NCBI RefSeq assembly: GCF_022747945.1
Contig: NZ_JALDST010000001.1
Span: 1,240,001 to 1,304,000, forward strand
Reading direction: 5' to 3'
DNA: 64,000 nt
Origin: Micromonospora sp. R77
GTDB taxonomy: Bacteria > Actinomycetota > Actinomycetes > Mycobacteriales > Micromonosporaceae
The number at the start of each line of letters is the position of its first letter. Position 1 is the stretch's first letter. A program made the translations under genes and the position numbers. The notes under the pieces were generated by a model that worked only from the letters and a program-made list of their open reading frames with translations, searched no databases and had not been told where the DNA came from. Shown here in pieces: positions 36,631 through 45,218 of the stretch.

Positions 36631-37437
36631 ATGTCGAACCCTCCGGACCCCACCTTCGAGCCCGGCCTGGACGCCTGGCGTGACTGGCAGGAAGCGCCGT
36701 GGGGCCGCCTGCGGTACGCGCAGGCCGAGGCGAACCTGGCCCGACACCTACCCGCCGCACCGGCGCGGATCCTCGACCTGGCCGGTGGCGACGGCGCCGA
36801 CGCCGTCCGGCTGGCCGGACTGGGACATCACGTCACGATCGTCGATAACACCCCCGGCATGCTGGCCGCCGCCCGCTCGCGCTTCGCCGAGGCCGGGCTC
36901 GCCGATCGCGTACGCCTCGTCGAGGCCGACGTGACCGCGACGCCCGCCCACCTCGGCGGTGACGCGTACGACGTGGTGCTCTGCCACAACCTGATCCAGT
37001 ACCTGTCCGATCCGGCCGCCATGATCGCCACCGCGCGCCGCGCCGTCCGTCTCGGTGGGTCGGTCTCGGTGATGGCGATCAACCCGGCCTCGGAGCCGCT
37101 GTTCCGGGCGACCCGCGACCTGGACCCGGCGGCGGCGCTGGCCGCCCTGGACGCGGACGAGGCGATGGGTCGCACGTTCGGCATCACCGTGCGGCACTGG
37201 CCGGCCGAGCGGGTGGCGCAGTGGCTGACCGACAGCGACTGCCGGCTGGTCGGGCACTACGGCATCCGGGCGGTCAACGACTACGTACGCGACAACGAGC
37301 GCAAGCAGGATCCCGAGTTCTTCGACGCCCTGCTCCGCCTGGAGCTGGCGCTGTCCGACCGGATGCCCTATCCGCTGATCGCCCGCTTCTACCACCTGAT
37401 CGCCGAAGCCCGGCACGACGGCCCGGGACGCGGCTGA
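36631..37437 (+). CDS. SAM-dependent methyltransferase
   Basis: The 268-residue class I methyltransferase has the SAM-binding motif LDLAGGDGADAVRLAGLG, D in VDNTPGMLAAARSRF and motif IV DVVLCHNLIQYL. The full-length resemblance is to CmoM-type enzymes, which methylate wobble cmo5U, but this assignment is tentative. A TAGCCT -10 box lies six bases before the ATG, so the mRNA is probably leaderless. It stands alone. Confidence 0.88.
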   Translation: MSNPPDPTFEPGLDAWRDWQEAPWGRLRYAQAEANLARHLPAAPARILDLAGGDGADAVRLAGLGHHVTIVDNTPGMLAAARSRFAEAGLADRVRLVEADVTATPAHLGGDAYDVVLCHNLIQYLSDPAAMIATARRAVRLGGSVSVMAINPASEPLFRATRDLDPAAALAALDADEAMGRTFGITVRHWPAERVAQWLTDSDCRLVGHYGIRAVNDYVRDNERKQDPEFFDALLRLELALSDRMPYPLIARFYHLIAEARHDGPGRG

Positions 37438-37522
37438 ACGTGGTGGGTCCGTGCGAACGGCACCGTCACGATCGCCGGCGATCCGCTGCCGATGAGTTTG
37501 CCCAGCTCATCGGAGGCATCGG

Positions 37523-37557
37523 TGACGACAGCGGGCCGAGTTGGCTAAGCTGTTAGC
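37523..37557 (+). promoter_or_regulatory. Promoter and operator of the Phd-PIN pair
   Basis: TGACGA (37523-37528) and TAAGCT (37546-37551) are 17 bases apart. GCTAA (37544-37548) and TTAGC (37553-37557) form a 14-bp inverted repeat overlapping the -10, as expected for antitoxin autorepression. AAGGAGGT follows at 37563. Confidence 0.55.
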
Positions 37558-37576
37558 TAAACAAGGAGGTCGGATG

Positions 37577-37831
37577 ATGTCGGCTGAAGCCGTGCACTAC
37601 AACATGCATGACGCCAAGACCCACCTGTCGCGCATCATCGAGCGAGTGGAACGCGGCGAAGAGATCATCATCGACCGGGCGGGCACCCCGGTGGCGAAGG
37701 TGGTGCCGCTCGTGCGGCGGGCCAACCGCACCGCAGTCGGCTCCCTCGCCGGGCAACTGGACCTCTCCGGCGATTGGGACTCCCCCGAGACCAACGCCGA
37801 GATCGCCGCTGACTTCGGCATCGGCGCATGA
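37577..37831 (+). CDS. Phd/YefM-family antitoxin
   Basis: The 84-residue protein (MSAEAVHYNMHDAKTHLSRI, then GEEIIIDRAGTPVAKVVPL) is a typical Phd/YefM antitoxin: the N-terminal DNA-binding half is followed by an acidic tail. The ATG at 37577 is six bases after AAGGAGGT; the ATG at 37574 is also possible. It overlaps the PIN-domain gene by 4 bp (ATGA). Probably binds the inverted repeat at 37544-37557. Confidence 0.92.
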   Translation: MSAEAVHYNMHDAKTHLSRIIERVERGEEIIIDRAGTPVAKVVPLVRRANRTAVGSLAGQLDLSGDWDSPETNAEIAADFGIGA

Positions 37832-38202
37832 CCCTGCTGCTGGACACCCACGTCGCGCTCTGGGCCATCACTGGTGATGCGACCCTCGGCACCGAGTTCC
37901 TCGATCAGCTACGCCACGACCCGGACATCTTCCTTTCCCCGGTCAGCCTGTGGGAGATCACCATCAAACAGAGTGCAGGGAAGCTTGCCGGGCCCCCGGA
38001 CCTCGCCGAGCGGGTAAGGGAGATGGGCTTCCGGGAACTTCCGGTCACCCATGTCCACGCCATCGCCGCCGGCCGCCTGCCGCCCCACCACCGTGATCCC
38101 TTCGACCGCATGCTCGTGGCACAGGCGATCACCGAGAGTCTGACCCTGGCCACCCGCGACGCGTCGATGGCGCTGTACGACGTGGACGTCCTCAAGGTGT
38201 GA
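37828..38202 (+). CDS. VapC-like PIN-domain toxin
   Basis: The 124-residue PIN-domain protein (MTLLLDTHVALWAITGD) has D6 of the LLLDTHVALW motif, SLWEITIK, a RDPFDRMLVAQAITE motif and a C-terminal LATRDASMALYDV strand. This matches the type II toxin VapC family linked to Phd-type antitoxins. The ATG overlaps the antitoxin stop. It is a ribonuclease; the RNA target is unknown. Confidence 0.92.
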   Translation: MTLLLDTHVALWAITGDATLGTEFLDQLRHDPDIFLSPVSLWEITIKQSAGKLAGPPDLAERVREMGFRELPVTHVHAIAAGRLPPHHRDPFDRMLVAQAITESLTLATRDASMALYDVDVLKV

Positions 38203-38366
38203 TCAGGCACGCTCGTTCCGGCGCGCCCGCAGGCCGGTCCGGTCTGTTCCCGCGCACAGCAACGGGCCGGGCCCCGTGGTGGGAGCCCGGCCCGCTGGCC
38301 GTGGTGATGAACACCAGGGCCGCCCGCCAGGGGCCGCTGTCCGGGCTGTCCGGGCACAATCGGGCG

Positions 38367-39221
38367 GTGGAACATCACGAGTTCGGTGCCGCGGTGCGCC
38401 AGTTGCGGGAGAGCACGGCGCCAACGGCTGTCGGGCTGACGATCGGCCGTCGGCGGGTGCAAGGGTTGCGGCGGGAGGAGCTCGGCGAGCTCGCGGGGAT
38501 GTCCGCGGACTACGTACGCCGATTGGAGCAAGGGCGCAGCCATCCGTCGGCCGGGGTGGTGAACGCCATCGCCCGTGCGTTACGGATCGGGCGGGCGGAG
38601 TACGAGCGGCTCTGCGCGCTGGCCGGGTACGCCGCCGCGGACGGGCAGGTGCCGAACGACGTCGGTCCGGGTGCGATGCGGCTGCTGGAGCGGTTCACGG
38701 ACACTCCGATGTTCGTCTCCGACGCGGCGATGAATCTCGTCGCCGTGAACAGTGCGTTCATGGCCCTGGGGCACTGGGATCTCACCGGGGACCCGTGGGA
38801 GTGGAACATCGCCTGGCGTACGTTCTGTGATCCCTTCAACGGCTTCAAGCAGTCCGCGGCGGACGCGACCGATCATGAGGCGATCCTCGCCGCCCAACTG
38901 AAGAGCGCGCTGTTGCGCTACCCCGCCGACGCGTCGCTTGCCGCGCTGGTGGACGAGATGCGGAGCCGAAGCCGCCTGTTCGACACCTTGTGGCGCGCGC
39001 CGCGACCGGTGGCGGCCTACGAGAGCAGTGCGGAGTTCATTCATCCGGACGGCGGCGCCGTCACGCTCGTCGGCAGCATGCTCGCCATCCCGGGCGACGA
39101 CTTGGCGGCTCTGATGCTCACCGCGGCGCCGGGCTCGGCCGATGCGGCGCGGCTCGCGGAGATCGTCGGCGGCGCCGGGGAACCGACCATCGTCAAGGTG
39201 GGCCAGCCCGGCCCAGGTTAA
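38367..39221 (+). CDS. XRE-family regulator with MmyB-like ligand domain
   Basis: From GTG 38367 the 284-residue protein has an N-terminal helix-turn-helix (RRREVQ-type start seen as RRRVQGLRREELGELAGMSADYV) and a C-terminal MmyB-like PAS-related domain (FTDTPMFVSDAAMNLVAVNS, GDPWEWNIAWRTF, YESSAEFIHPDGG). Such regulators control adjacent oxidoreductases. A CACAAT -10 box lies six bases before the GTG, so the mRNA is probably leaderless. The gene precedes the oxidoreductase operon at 39297 and probably regulates it. Confidence 0.88.
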   Translation: MEHHEFGAAVRQLRESTAPTAVGLTIGRRRVQGLRREELGELAGMSADYVRRLEQGRSHPSAGVVNAIARALRIGRAEYERLCALAGYAAADGQVPNDVGPGAMRLLERFTDTPMFVSDAAMNLVAVNSAFMALGHWDLTGDPWEWNIAWRTFCDPFNGFKQSAADATDHEAILAAQLKSALLRYPADASLAALVDEMRSRSRLFDTLWRAPRPVAAYESSAEFIHPDGGAVTLVGSMLAIPGDDLAALMLTAAPGSADAARLAEIVGGAGEPTIVKVGQPGPG

Positions 39222-39244
39222 CCGCGCTGAATCCTGCGAAGTTG

Positions 39245-39256
39245 GGTGACGTCACC
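39245..39256. promoter_or_regulatory. 12-bp palindrome before the oxidoreductase operon
   Basis: GGTGACGTCACC is perfectly palindromic. It lies 24 bp after the XRE gene and 40 bp before the ATG of the NADP-dependent oxidoreductase, so it is a candidate operator. Confidence 0.5.
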
Positions 39257-39296
39257 AGCAACACGCTGACGGCACTCACCGAAAGCAGGTTCAGCA

Positions 39297-40241
39297 ATGA
39301 AGGCAGTTCGTTTCCACGAGTTCGGCGGTCCCGAGGTCCTGCGGTACGAGGACGTCGAGCAGCCCACCCCCGGCACCGGTCAGGTCCGGATCCGCGTCGC
39401 CGCGACCTCGTTCAACGGCGTCGACGGCAACATCCGCGCGGGCTACATGCAGGGCCCGATCCCGGTCGAGCTCCCGCACACCCCCGGCCTCGACGTCGCC
39501 GGCACGGTCGACGCGCTCGGTGACGACGTGGACGACATCGCGGTCGGCGACCGGGTCGTCGGGTTCCTGCCGATGACGGGGACCGGGGCGGCCGCGGAGT
39601 ACGTGATCGCGCCGGCGGAGATTCTGACGGGGGCACCCAGGAACATCCCGCTGGCCGACTCGGCCGCGTTCCCGCTGGTGGGCTTGACCGCGTGGCAGGC
39701 GCTGTTCGACCACGGCAAGCTGACCGCCGGTCAGCGGGTGCTGATCAACGGCGCCGGCGGGGCGGTCGGCGGATACGCGGTGCAACTGGCCAAGGAGGTC
39801 CGTGCCCAGGTGATCGCGACGGCCAGCCCGCGCAGCGCCGAGCGGGTCAAGGCCGCCGGCGCCGACGAGGTGATCGACCACACCACCACCGCCGTGACCG
39901 CGGCGGTGACCGAGCCGGTCGACCTCGTACTCAACCTCGCGCCGGTCACCCCGGAGCAGCTGGCCGCGCTGGTCACGCTGATCCGTGACGGCGGCACCCT
40001 CGTCAACACCACCGTCTGGATGCCCGCCCCTTCCGACGAGGTGCGCAGCGTGCGTGGCATCGACTTGTTTGTCCGCAGCGACGCCGACCAACTCGCCGAC
40101 CTGGCCGCCCGCGTCAGCACCGGTGAGTTGCGCGTCGACGTCGCCCACCGGGTGGCGCTGGCCGATCTGCCCGCACTCCACGCCCAAGCCGGCGCGGGCG
40201 AGCTGCTGGGCAAGACCGTCGTCCTCGCCCCCACCGCCTGA
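39297..40241 (+). CDS. NADP-dependent oxidoreductase (zinc-free MDR/quinone reductase type)
   Basis: The 314-residue protein has the MDR fold: MKAVRFHEFGGPEVLRYEDV, the NAD(P) motif VLINGAGGAVGGYAVQLAK (the AXXGXXG type), then TASPRSAERVKAAGADEVID and IRDGGTLVNTT. Zinc ligands are absent, so it belongs with quinone or enone reductases. It is the first of three close genes (gaps of 42 and 15 bp) with an alpha/beta hydrolase and an ene-reductase, all likely co-transcribed. Confidence 0.9.
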   Translation: MKAVRFHEFGGPEVLRYEDVEQPTPGTGQVRIRVAATSFNGVDGNIRAGYMQGPIPVELPHTPGLDVAGTVDALGDDVDDIAVGDRVVGFLPMTGTGAAAEYVIAPAEILTGAPRNIPLADSAAFPLVGLTAWQALFDHGKLTAGQRVLINGAGGAVGGYAVQLAKEVRAQVIATASPRSAERVKAAGADEVIDHTTTAVTAAVTEPVDLVLNLAPVTPEQLAALVTLIRDGGTLVNTTVWMPAPSDEVRSVRGIDLFVRSDADQLADLAARVSTGELRVDVAHRVALADLPALHAQAGAGELLGKTVVLAPTA

Positions 40242-40283
40242 CACATCCCGGCAGAACCTGACCCACCCCCAGGAGAAACAGTC

Positions 40284-41234
40284 ATGTCTTTGTCTTTGGA
40301 TCCCGAGATCGCCGCGGCGCTGGCCCCGATGGCCGGGGCGATGGCCGAAGCCGCACCACCGGCGGTGGGCGACATCGAGGGGCGTCGCGCCTGGTGGGAA
40401 CCGATCATCGGTGCCGCGAGCAACGCCCAGCCCATTCCTGCCGATGTCACGATGACCGACCACACCGTGACCACCGCCGATGGCGCGCAGATCACGGTGC
40501 GCTGGTACGTCAAGGACGGCGTGACGCCGGGCTCGGCCGTGGTCTTCTTCCACGGCGGCGGATACATCTTCGGTCACATCGACCTGTTCGACGGTCCGGT
40601 CGCCCGTTACGTGTCGGCTTCCGGCGTGCCGATGCTGTCGGTGGAGTACCGCCGCGCGCCCGAGTTCCCGTTTCCGACGCCACTCGAGGATGCCTACACC
40701 GCGCTGCGCTGGCTACACGATCACGCTCCCGAACTGGGCGTGGACCGCGACCGGATCGGGGTGATGGGCGACAGCGCCGGCGGCGGTATGGCGGCGGCGC
40801 TGACGATCCTGACCCGCGAGCGTGGCGGCCCGAAGATCGCCCACCAACTGCTGCTCATGCCGATGCTCGATGACCGCCCCACCGCAGCCGATCCCTACAT
40901 CGAGCCGTACGTGTTGTGGTCCTACGACGACAGCCGTACCGCGTGGCCGGCGCTACTCGGCGAGGCTGCCGGCGGACCAGATGTCCCGCCCACCGCCGCT
41001 CCGGCCCGGCTCGACGACGCCACCGGCCTGCCGCCGGCCTACATCGAGGTGGGCCAGCTCGACGTCTTCCGCGACGAGGACCTCGCGTACGCGGCCGAAC
41101 TCAGCCGCGCGGGCGTCCCGGTCGAGTTTCACCTGCACCCCGGCGCCCCACACGAGTTCGACTCGATCGCTTTCGCGTCCGACGTCGCTCGACGCGCCAT
41201 CGCCGACCGCGTCCGCGTCCTCACGTCGCTCTAG
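40284..41234 (+). CDS. Alpha/beta hydrolase, HSL-type esterase
   Basis: The 316-residue hydrolase has the oxyanion-hole motif HGGGYIFGH, the nucleophile elbow GDSAGGGMA, the acid in YIEVGQLDVFRDEDL (D) and the catalytic H in PGAPHEFD. This is the hormone-sensitive-lipase (family IV) esterase pattern. It lies between an MDR reductase and an ene-reductase in one operon; short-chain ester substrates are likely. Confidence 0.92.
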   Translation: MSLSLDPEIAAALAPMAGAMAEAAPPAVGDIEGRRAWWEPIIGAASNAQPIPADVTMTDHTVTTADGAQITVRWYVKDGVTPGSAVVFFHGGGYIFGHIDLFDGPVARYVSASGVPMLSVEYRRAPEFPFPTPLEDAYTALRWLHDHAPELGVDRDRIGVMGDSAGGGMAAALTILTRERGGPKIAHQLLLMPMLDDRPTAADPYIEPYVLWSYDDSRTAWPALLGEAAGGPDVPPTAAPARLDDATGLPPAYIEVGQLDVFRDEDLAYAAELSRAGVPVEFHLHPGAPHEFDSIAFASDVARRAIADRVRVLTSL

Positions 41235-41249
41235 AACCGAGGTCTTCTG

Positions 41250-42332
41250 ATGAACACTCTCTGGACTCCCACCACTGTCGGATCCATCGAGCTCCCGCAC
41301 CGTCTCGCCATGGCGCCGATGACCCGTGACCGGTCCCGGGCCGACGGCGTCCCCACCGGTCTCAACCGCGAGTACTACCGCCAGCGCGCCTCGATGGCCC
41401 TGATCATCACCGAGGGCACCCAGCCTTCCGCCGACGGGCAGGGCTACCTGCTGACCCCGGGCATCTACACCGAGGCGCACATCGCGGGCTGGCAGGAGGT
41501 GACCAAAGCGGTGCACGCCGCCGGCGGGCGCATCGTCGTCCAGCTCATGCACACCGGTCGCATCTCCCACCCCGACAACACGCCGCACGGCCGGCAGCCC
41601 GTCGCGCCGTCGGCCCTCCAGCCCAAGGGCGCGATGTTCACCGCATCCGGCCTGCAGGACATGCCCACCCCACGGGCACTGGACACCGACGAGGTCGCCG
41701 GGGTCGTCGGAGAGTTCCGCCACGCGGCCTCAGCGGCAATCGCCGCCGGCTTCGACGGCGTGGAGATCCACGGCGCCAACGGCTACCTCGTCCACCAGTT
41801 CCTCGCCGGCAACACCAACTACCGCGCCGACCGGTACGGCGGCTCGATCTCCAACCGGATCCGGTTCGCAGTCGAGGTCGCGTCGGCGGTGGCCGACGAG
41901 ATCGGTCCCGAGCGCACGGGCATCCGCCTCTCGCCGGGCAACCCGTACAACGACATCGTGGAGAACGACACCCACGCGGTGTACCCGACGCTGATCGCTG
42001 CCCTGGCTCCGCTGAACCTCGCCTACCTGCACCTGATGCACGCCGGCGACGACGAACTGCTGCGCGCACTCCGCCGGGCCTGGCCGACGGCCGTGCTCCT
42101 CAATCGCGCGGGTGCCGGCATCAACGCCCGCGTCGCCGATCTCGACGCAGGACTGGCTGACATCATCACCGTCGGGACGATGGCGCTGGCAAACCCCGAC
42201 CTGCCCGCTCGCCTCCGCGCCAGCGCACCGCTCAACGAACCGGACCCGGCCACCTTCTACGGTGGTGACCACCACGGTTACACCGACTACCCCACGCTGG
42301 AAGACCCGCCCTCTAGCGAAGACGCCGCTTGA
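41250..42332 (+). CDS. Old yellow enzyme-type alkene reductase
   Basis: The 360-residue FMN enzyme has the OYE motifs [41 protein letters not shown] and [12 protein letters not shown], with the H-xx-N substrate-binding pair (HGAN). It reduces activated alkenes with NAD(P)H. A start at ATG 41250 follows the hydrolase stop by 15 bp. The operon with the quinone reductase suggests handling of reactive enones, which is inference. Confidence 0.92.
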   Translation: MNTLWTPTTVGSIELPHRLAMAPMTRDRSRADGVPTGLNREYYRQRASMALIITEGTQPSADGQGYLLTPGIYTEAHIAGWQEVTKAVHAAGGRIVVQLMHTGRISHPDNTPHGRQPVAPSALQPKGAMFTASGLQDMPTPRALDTDEVAGVVGEFRHAASAAIAAGFDGVEIHGANGYLVHQFLAGNTNYRADRYGGSISNRIRFAVEVASAVADEIGPERTGIRLSPGNPYNDIVENDTHAVYPTLIAALAPLNLAYLHLMHAGDDELLRALRRAWPTAVLLNRAGAGINARVADLDAGLADIITVGTMALANPDLPARLRASAPLNEPDPATFYGGDHHGYTDYPTLEDPPSSEDAA

Positions 42333-42366
42333 GGTACGGATTCCGGATTTCCCGGTCACGTGCCGT

Positions 42367-42443
42367 TGGTGGGGCGGGCGGGACTCGAACCCGCGACCGA
42401 GGGATTATGAGTCCCCTGCTCTAACCCGCTGAGCTACCGCCCC
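42367..42443 (-). tRNA. tRNA-Met (CAT), elongator type
   Basis: On the minus strand the cloverleaf folds: acceptor GGGGCGG with CCGCCCC, D-arm GCTC/GAGC, anticodon arm GGGGA-CTCATAA-TCCCT and T-arm GCGGG-TTCGAGT-CCCGC. The anticodon is CAT and CCA is encoded. CAT could also belong to tRNA-Ile2 (lysidine-modified); I prefer elongator Met from the overall pattern. Confidence 0.9.
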
Positions 42444-42505
42444 GCTACCGCGCCGGATCGTAACCCGCCCGGTCGATCTTCGACCACCACCGGAACGGCG
42501 GTCTC

Positions 42506-44209
42506 TCAGCGCCTCCGCCGCCGCACCAGCACGATGGGCAACGCGAGGATAACAGTGAGCAGCCAGCCGAAGACGACCATGCCCCACAGCATGCCGTCGT
42601 CCGGGTCCGACTCCTCGGCAAGGAGCATGCCGAGGGTCAGCAGCAGGCTGAGCCCACCGACGGCGAGGGCGGCGAGACCGCTGACCACCATCAGCGGGAT
42701 CTCCCACCCGGCGCGCTTCACCGGCTCGGGACGCTGCGCCGGCCGGGGCCGGTTGCCGCCCGCGTACGGCTGGGGGATCTTCTCCGGCGGGCGGGCCGGC
42801 ATGGGCACCCGCCGGTCGGCGGCGACCTGCTGGTCGATGACGCCGATGGCGCCGGGGTGCAGGTCGAACAGGGTGGGCTCGATGTGCATGGCGATGGCGT
42901 CGTTGCCGATCAGCCGGCGGGCGCCGTCGGGCCAGGCGAGCATGGCGGCGCACTCGGCGTACCGGACGGTGAGCGGGCCGCCGGGGCCGACGTAGCTGAC
43001 CCCGTCGAGGCCGACCCGCAGTTCGCCGTCGCCCTGCCGTTCCCGGTAGGCGGTGCCGGTGACGGTGTGGGTGGAGCGGGTGGGTGCCTCGACGAAGCCG
43101 GCCCAGTCGGCGGTGTGCCCCTCGGGGACCATGAGCAGCGCGCTGGCGGTGACCTCGCGGGTGACCTCGTGCAGGTCGGCGAGGGTGACGGCCTTCAGCT
43201 CGCCGCGCAGCTCGTCGACGGTGAGGCTGCGCTCGCCGGTGAGCAGGTTCAGCGCGCAGCCGGGCAACCGGTCGGCGTCCGCCTCGGCGGAGGCCAGCGA
43301 GTCCTCCCGCTTGGCCACCGCGGCGTCCAGGTCGGCCTGTTCGATCCGGCCGACCCGCAGCTTGGCCAGCACGTCGACGAAGCCGCCGAGCAGGGCGTCC
43401 TGCTTCTCCGGCAGCGCGTCGGCGAGGGCGCGGAGGGTGGCGTGGCCGTCGCCGCGCGGCTGGTAGCCGGTGTTGATGGCGTAGGAGACGCCGTCCTCCT
43501 GGCGCAGCGTGCGGTAGAGCTCGCGTTCCAGCACCCCGGCGAAGACGCTCGCGGCGGTGCGGCGCCGCACGACGGCGTCCAGCACCACGGCCCGCGAGCC
43601 GTTGACGAAGTACGCGGGCGTGTGCGGCAGCGCCGACGACGCGGCCGGCACGGGCCGGCGTACGCCGCTGGGCAGCGCCAGGCGCAGGCCGGCCGGCACC
43701 CGGTCGCCGGCGATCCACAGTACGGCGTTCTCCCGGGTGAACCACTGCGCCGCCCACCAGCGCAGGTCGTGCTCGGTGAGCGCGTTGAGCCCGAACTCGG
43801 CATAGCTGGGCAGCCCGTGGTCGCGGGCGCCGTGCCGCCACAGCGGGATGTCACCGATGGTCGAGTTGCCCCGGCTGGACCACTCGGTCCGCAGGATCTC
43901 CTTCTCCACTTCCAGCCGGGCCATCGGCAGGTCGTGGATGGTGCGGCAGACGGTGCCGAGGAAGCCGGCGACGTCCGACTCGGAGCCCTGCATGTAGAAG
44001 GAGGTGAAGGTCGGCGCGGTGGCGCCGTTGAAGTGGTGGTCGGCCAGGCCGAGCGGGGCGAGGGCCAGGTGTTCCAGCAGGTGGGTGATGCCGCTGCGGG
44101 CCAGCGTCTCGTCGGCGATGCCGACCCGGAAGGTGAGGCCGGCCCGCATCGGCCCGGCGGTGGGGGCGAGCAGCGTGGGCACGCCGTCGACGTCGAGCCG
44201 GCGGATCAT
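42506..44209 (-). CDS. M16-family metallopeptidase with C-terminal membrane anchor
   Basis: From ATG 44209 the 567-residue protein has the inverted zinc motif HLLEH (in SGITHLLEHLALAPLG) and distal Glu in the VEKEILRTEW segment, the mark of pitrilysin/insulinase-type peptidases. The C-terminal end has two hydrophobic segments (PLMVVSGLAALAVGGLSLLL, LWGMVVFGWLLTVILALPIV) and a basic tail. It overlaps the gene at 44206 by 4 bp (ATGA). The membrane location suggests processing of peptides at the membrane; the substrate is unknown. Confidence 0.85.
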   Translation of the reverse strand: MIRRLDVDGVPTLLAPTAGPMRAGLTFRVGIADETLARSGITHLLEHLALAPLGLADHHFNGATAPTFTSFYMQGSESDVAGFLGTVCRTIHDLPMARLEVEKEILRTEWSSRGNSTIGDIPLWRHGARDHGLPSYAEFGLNALTEHDLRWWAAQWFTRENAVLWIAGDRVPAGLRLALPSGVRRPVPAASSALPHTPAYFVNGSRAVVLDAVVRRRTAASVFAGVLERELYRTLRQEDGVSYAINTGYQPRGDGHATLRALADALPEKQDALLGGFVDVLAKLRVGRIEQADLDAAVAKREDSLASAEADADRLPGCALNLLTGERSLTVDELRGELKAVTLADLHEVTREVTASALLMVPEGHTADWAGFVEAPTRSTHTVTGTAYRERQGDGELRVGLDGVSYVGPGGPLTVRYAECAAMLAWPDGARRLIGNDAIAMHIEPTLFDLHPGAIGVIDQQVAADRRVPMPARPPEKIPQPYAGGNRPRPAQRPEPVKRAGWEIPLMVVSGLAALAVGGLSLLLTLGMLLAEESDPDDGMLWGMVVFGWLLTVILALPIVLVRRRRR

Positions 44210-45153
44210 CGGGGGCCACCCTTCGCGTACGCCTCGGCGCGGAACTTGTCGAGCGTGCTGGTCCCGTTGAGGTAGGACCAGGGGTATTCGCTGCCCAGGT
44301 GTCCCAGGGCGGCGAACTGGGCGGCGGCGGCGGGCCACTGGTCGAGCAGCCCGAACCAGAGGGCGAAGACGGAGCGGGTGGACACCCAGCCGGGTTCGTG
44401 CCGGAAGTGCGGGTGCAGCACGGAGCGCTGCGCGGCGGTCCAGATGTCCTGGGCGACCCGCGGGTCCCGCACGTACGCGGCCCGCTCCCCCTCGGTGTCG
44501 AAGTCGAAGTACCGCTCGAAGTGCGCGTCGGCGAGCAGGACGGCGTTCTGCGCGCCCTCGGGGGCGGCCAGCATGCGTTCCCGGGCGAAGGTGAAGACGG
44601 CGTCCCAGCTGCCGCTCCACTTGGGGCAGAGCTGCTGGAGCAGGTTGGACTGCCCGCGTAGATCGTGCGGCGCGTACCGGGCCAGCCGGTCGTAGCGGCG
44701 GCGGGTCTCGGCCTGGCCCAGTTGCAGGCCCCGCGCGGTGGTCAGTCGCTCCTGCCAGGCGAGGACGTTGCCGGGTTCGCGGGCGCAGACGTCGATGAGG
44801 ATCTGTTCGGCCCGTCGCAGGTGGTCGTGGAGCTGGTCGAACTGCTCGCGGCTGACGTGTTCGGCGCGCAGGCTGGTACGGATCTTCCAGCCCTCGGCGA
44901 CCAGGTGGGCGGCGAGCATGGTGGCGGCGACCGTGTCACCGGGCCGGTGGGCCAGCACCGCGCGCAGGAAGTCGCCGACCCCGTCGACGTCGTCCGCGGC
45001 GTCGGCCAGGAGCGACCGGCCGGCCCAGTCGCGGGGGTCGAGCAGCTGCCGTACCCGGGTCCAGTCCCGCGCGGCGAGCGCGGCGCGCATGTCGTCGACC
45101 TCGGGGAACGCGGCGGCCGGGTCGAAGTCGATCGCCGGGAGGGGTACGGGCAT
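44206..45153 (-). CDS. Helical repeat protein, unknown, coupled to the M16 peptidase
   Basis: The ATG at 45153 (MPVPLPAIDFDPAAAFPEVD) is preferred because a TATGAT -10 box lies seven bases before it, so the ATG at 45165 would be inside the promoter. The 315-residue protein is almost all alpha-helical with many Leu/Ala-rich helices (LRRAEQILIDVCAREPGNVL, AWQERLTTARGLQLGQAETR), possibly TPR-like. It overlaps the M16 gene by 4 bp, so the two proteins probably work together. No family recognised. Confidence 0.75.
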   Translation of the reverse strand: MPVPLPAIDFDPAAAFPEVDDMRAALAARDWTRVRQLLDPRDWAGRSLLADAADDVDGVGDFLRAVLAHRPGDTVAATMLAAHLVAEGWKIRTSLRAEHVSREQFDQLHDHLRRAEQILIDVCAREPGNVLAWQERLTTARGLQLGQAETRRRYDRLARYAPHDLRGQSNLLQQLCPKWSGSWDAVFTFARERMLAAPEGAQNAVLLADAHFERYFDFDTEGERAAYVRDPRVAQDIWTAAQRSVLHPHFRHEPGWVSTRSVFALWFGLLDQWPAAAAQFAALGHLGSEYPWSYLNGTSTLDKFRAEAYAKGGPR

Positions 45154-45218
45154 GGCGGCGATCATAAGTGATCAACAGTGGGGTGCGGGTCCCCCGTCCA
45201 GCCGGTACGCCACCCTCC

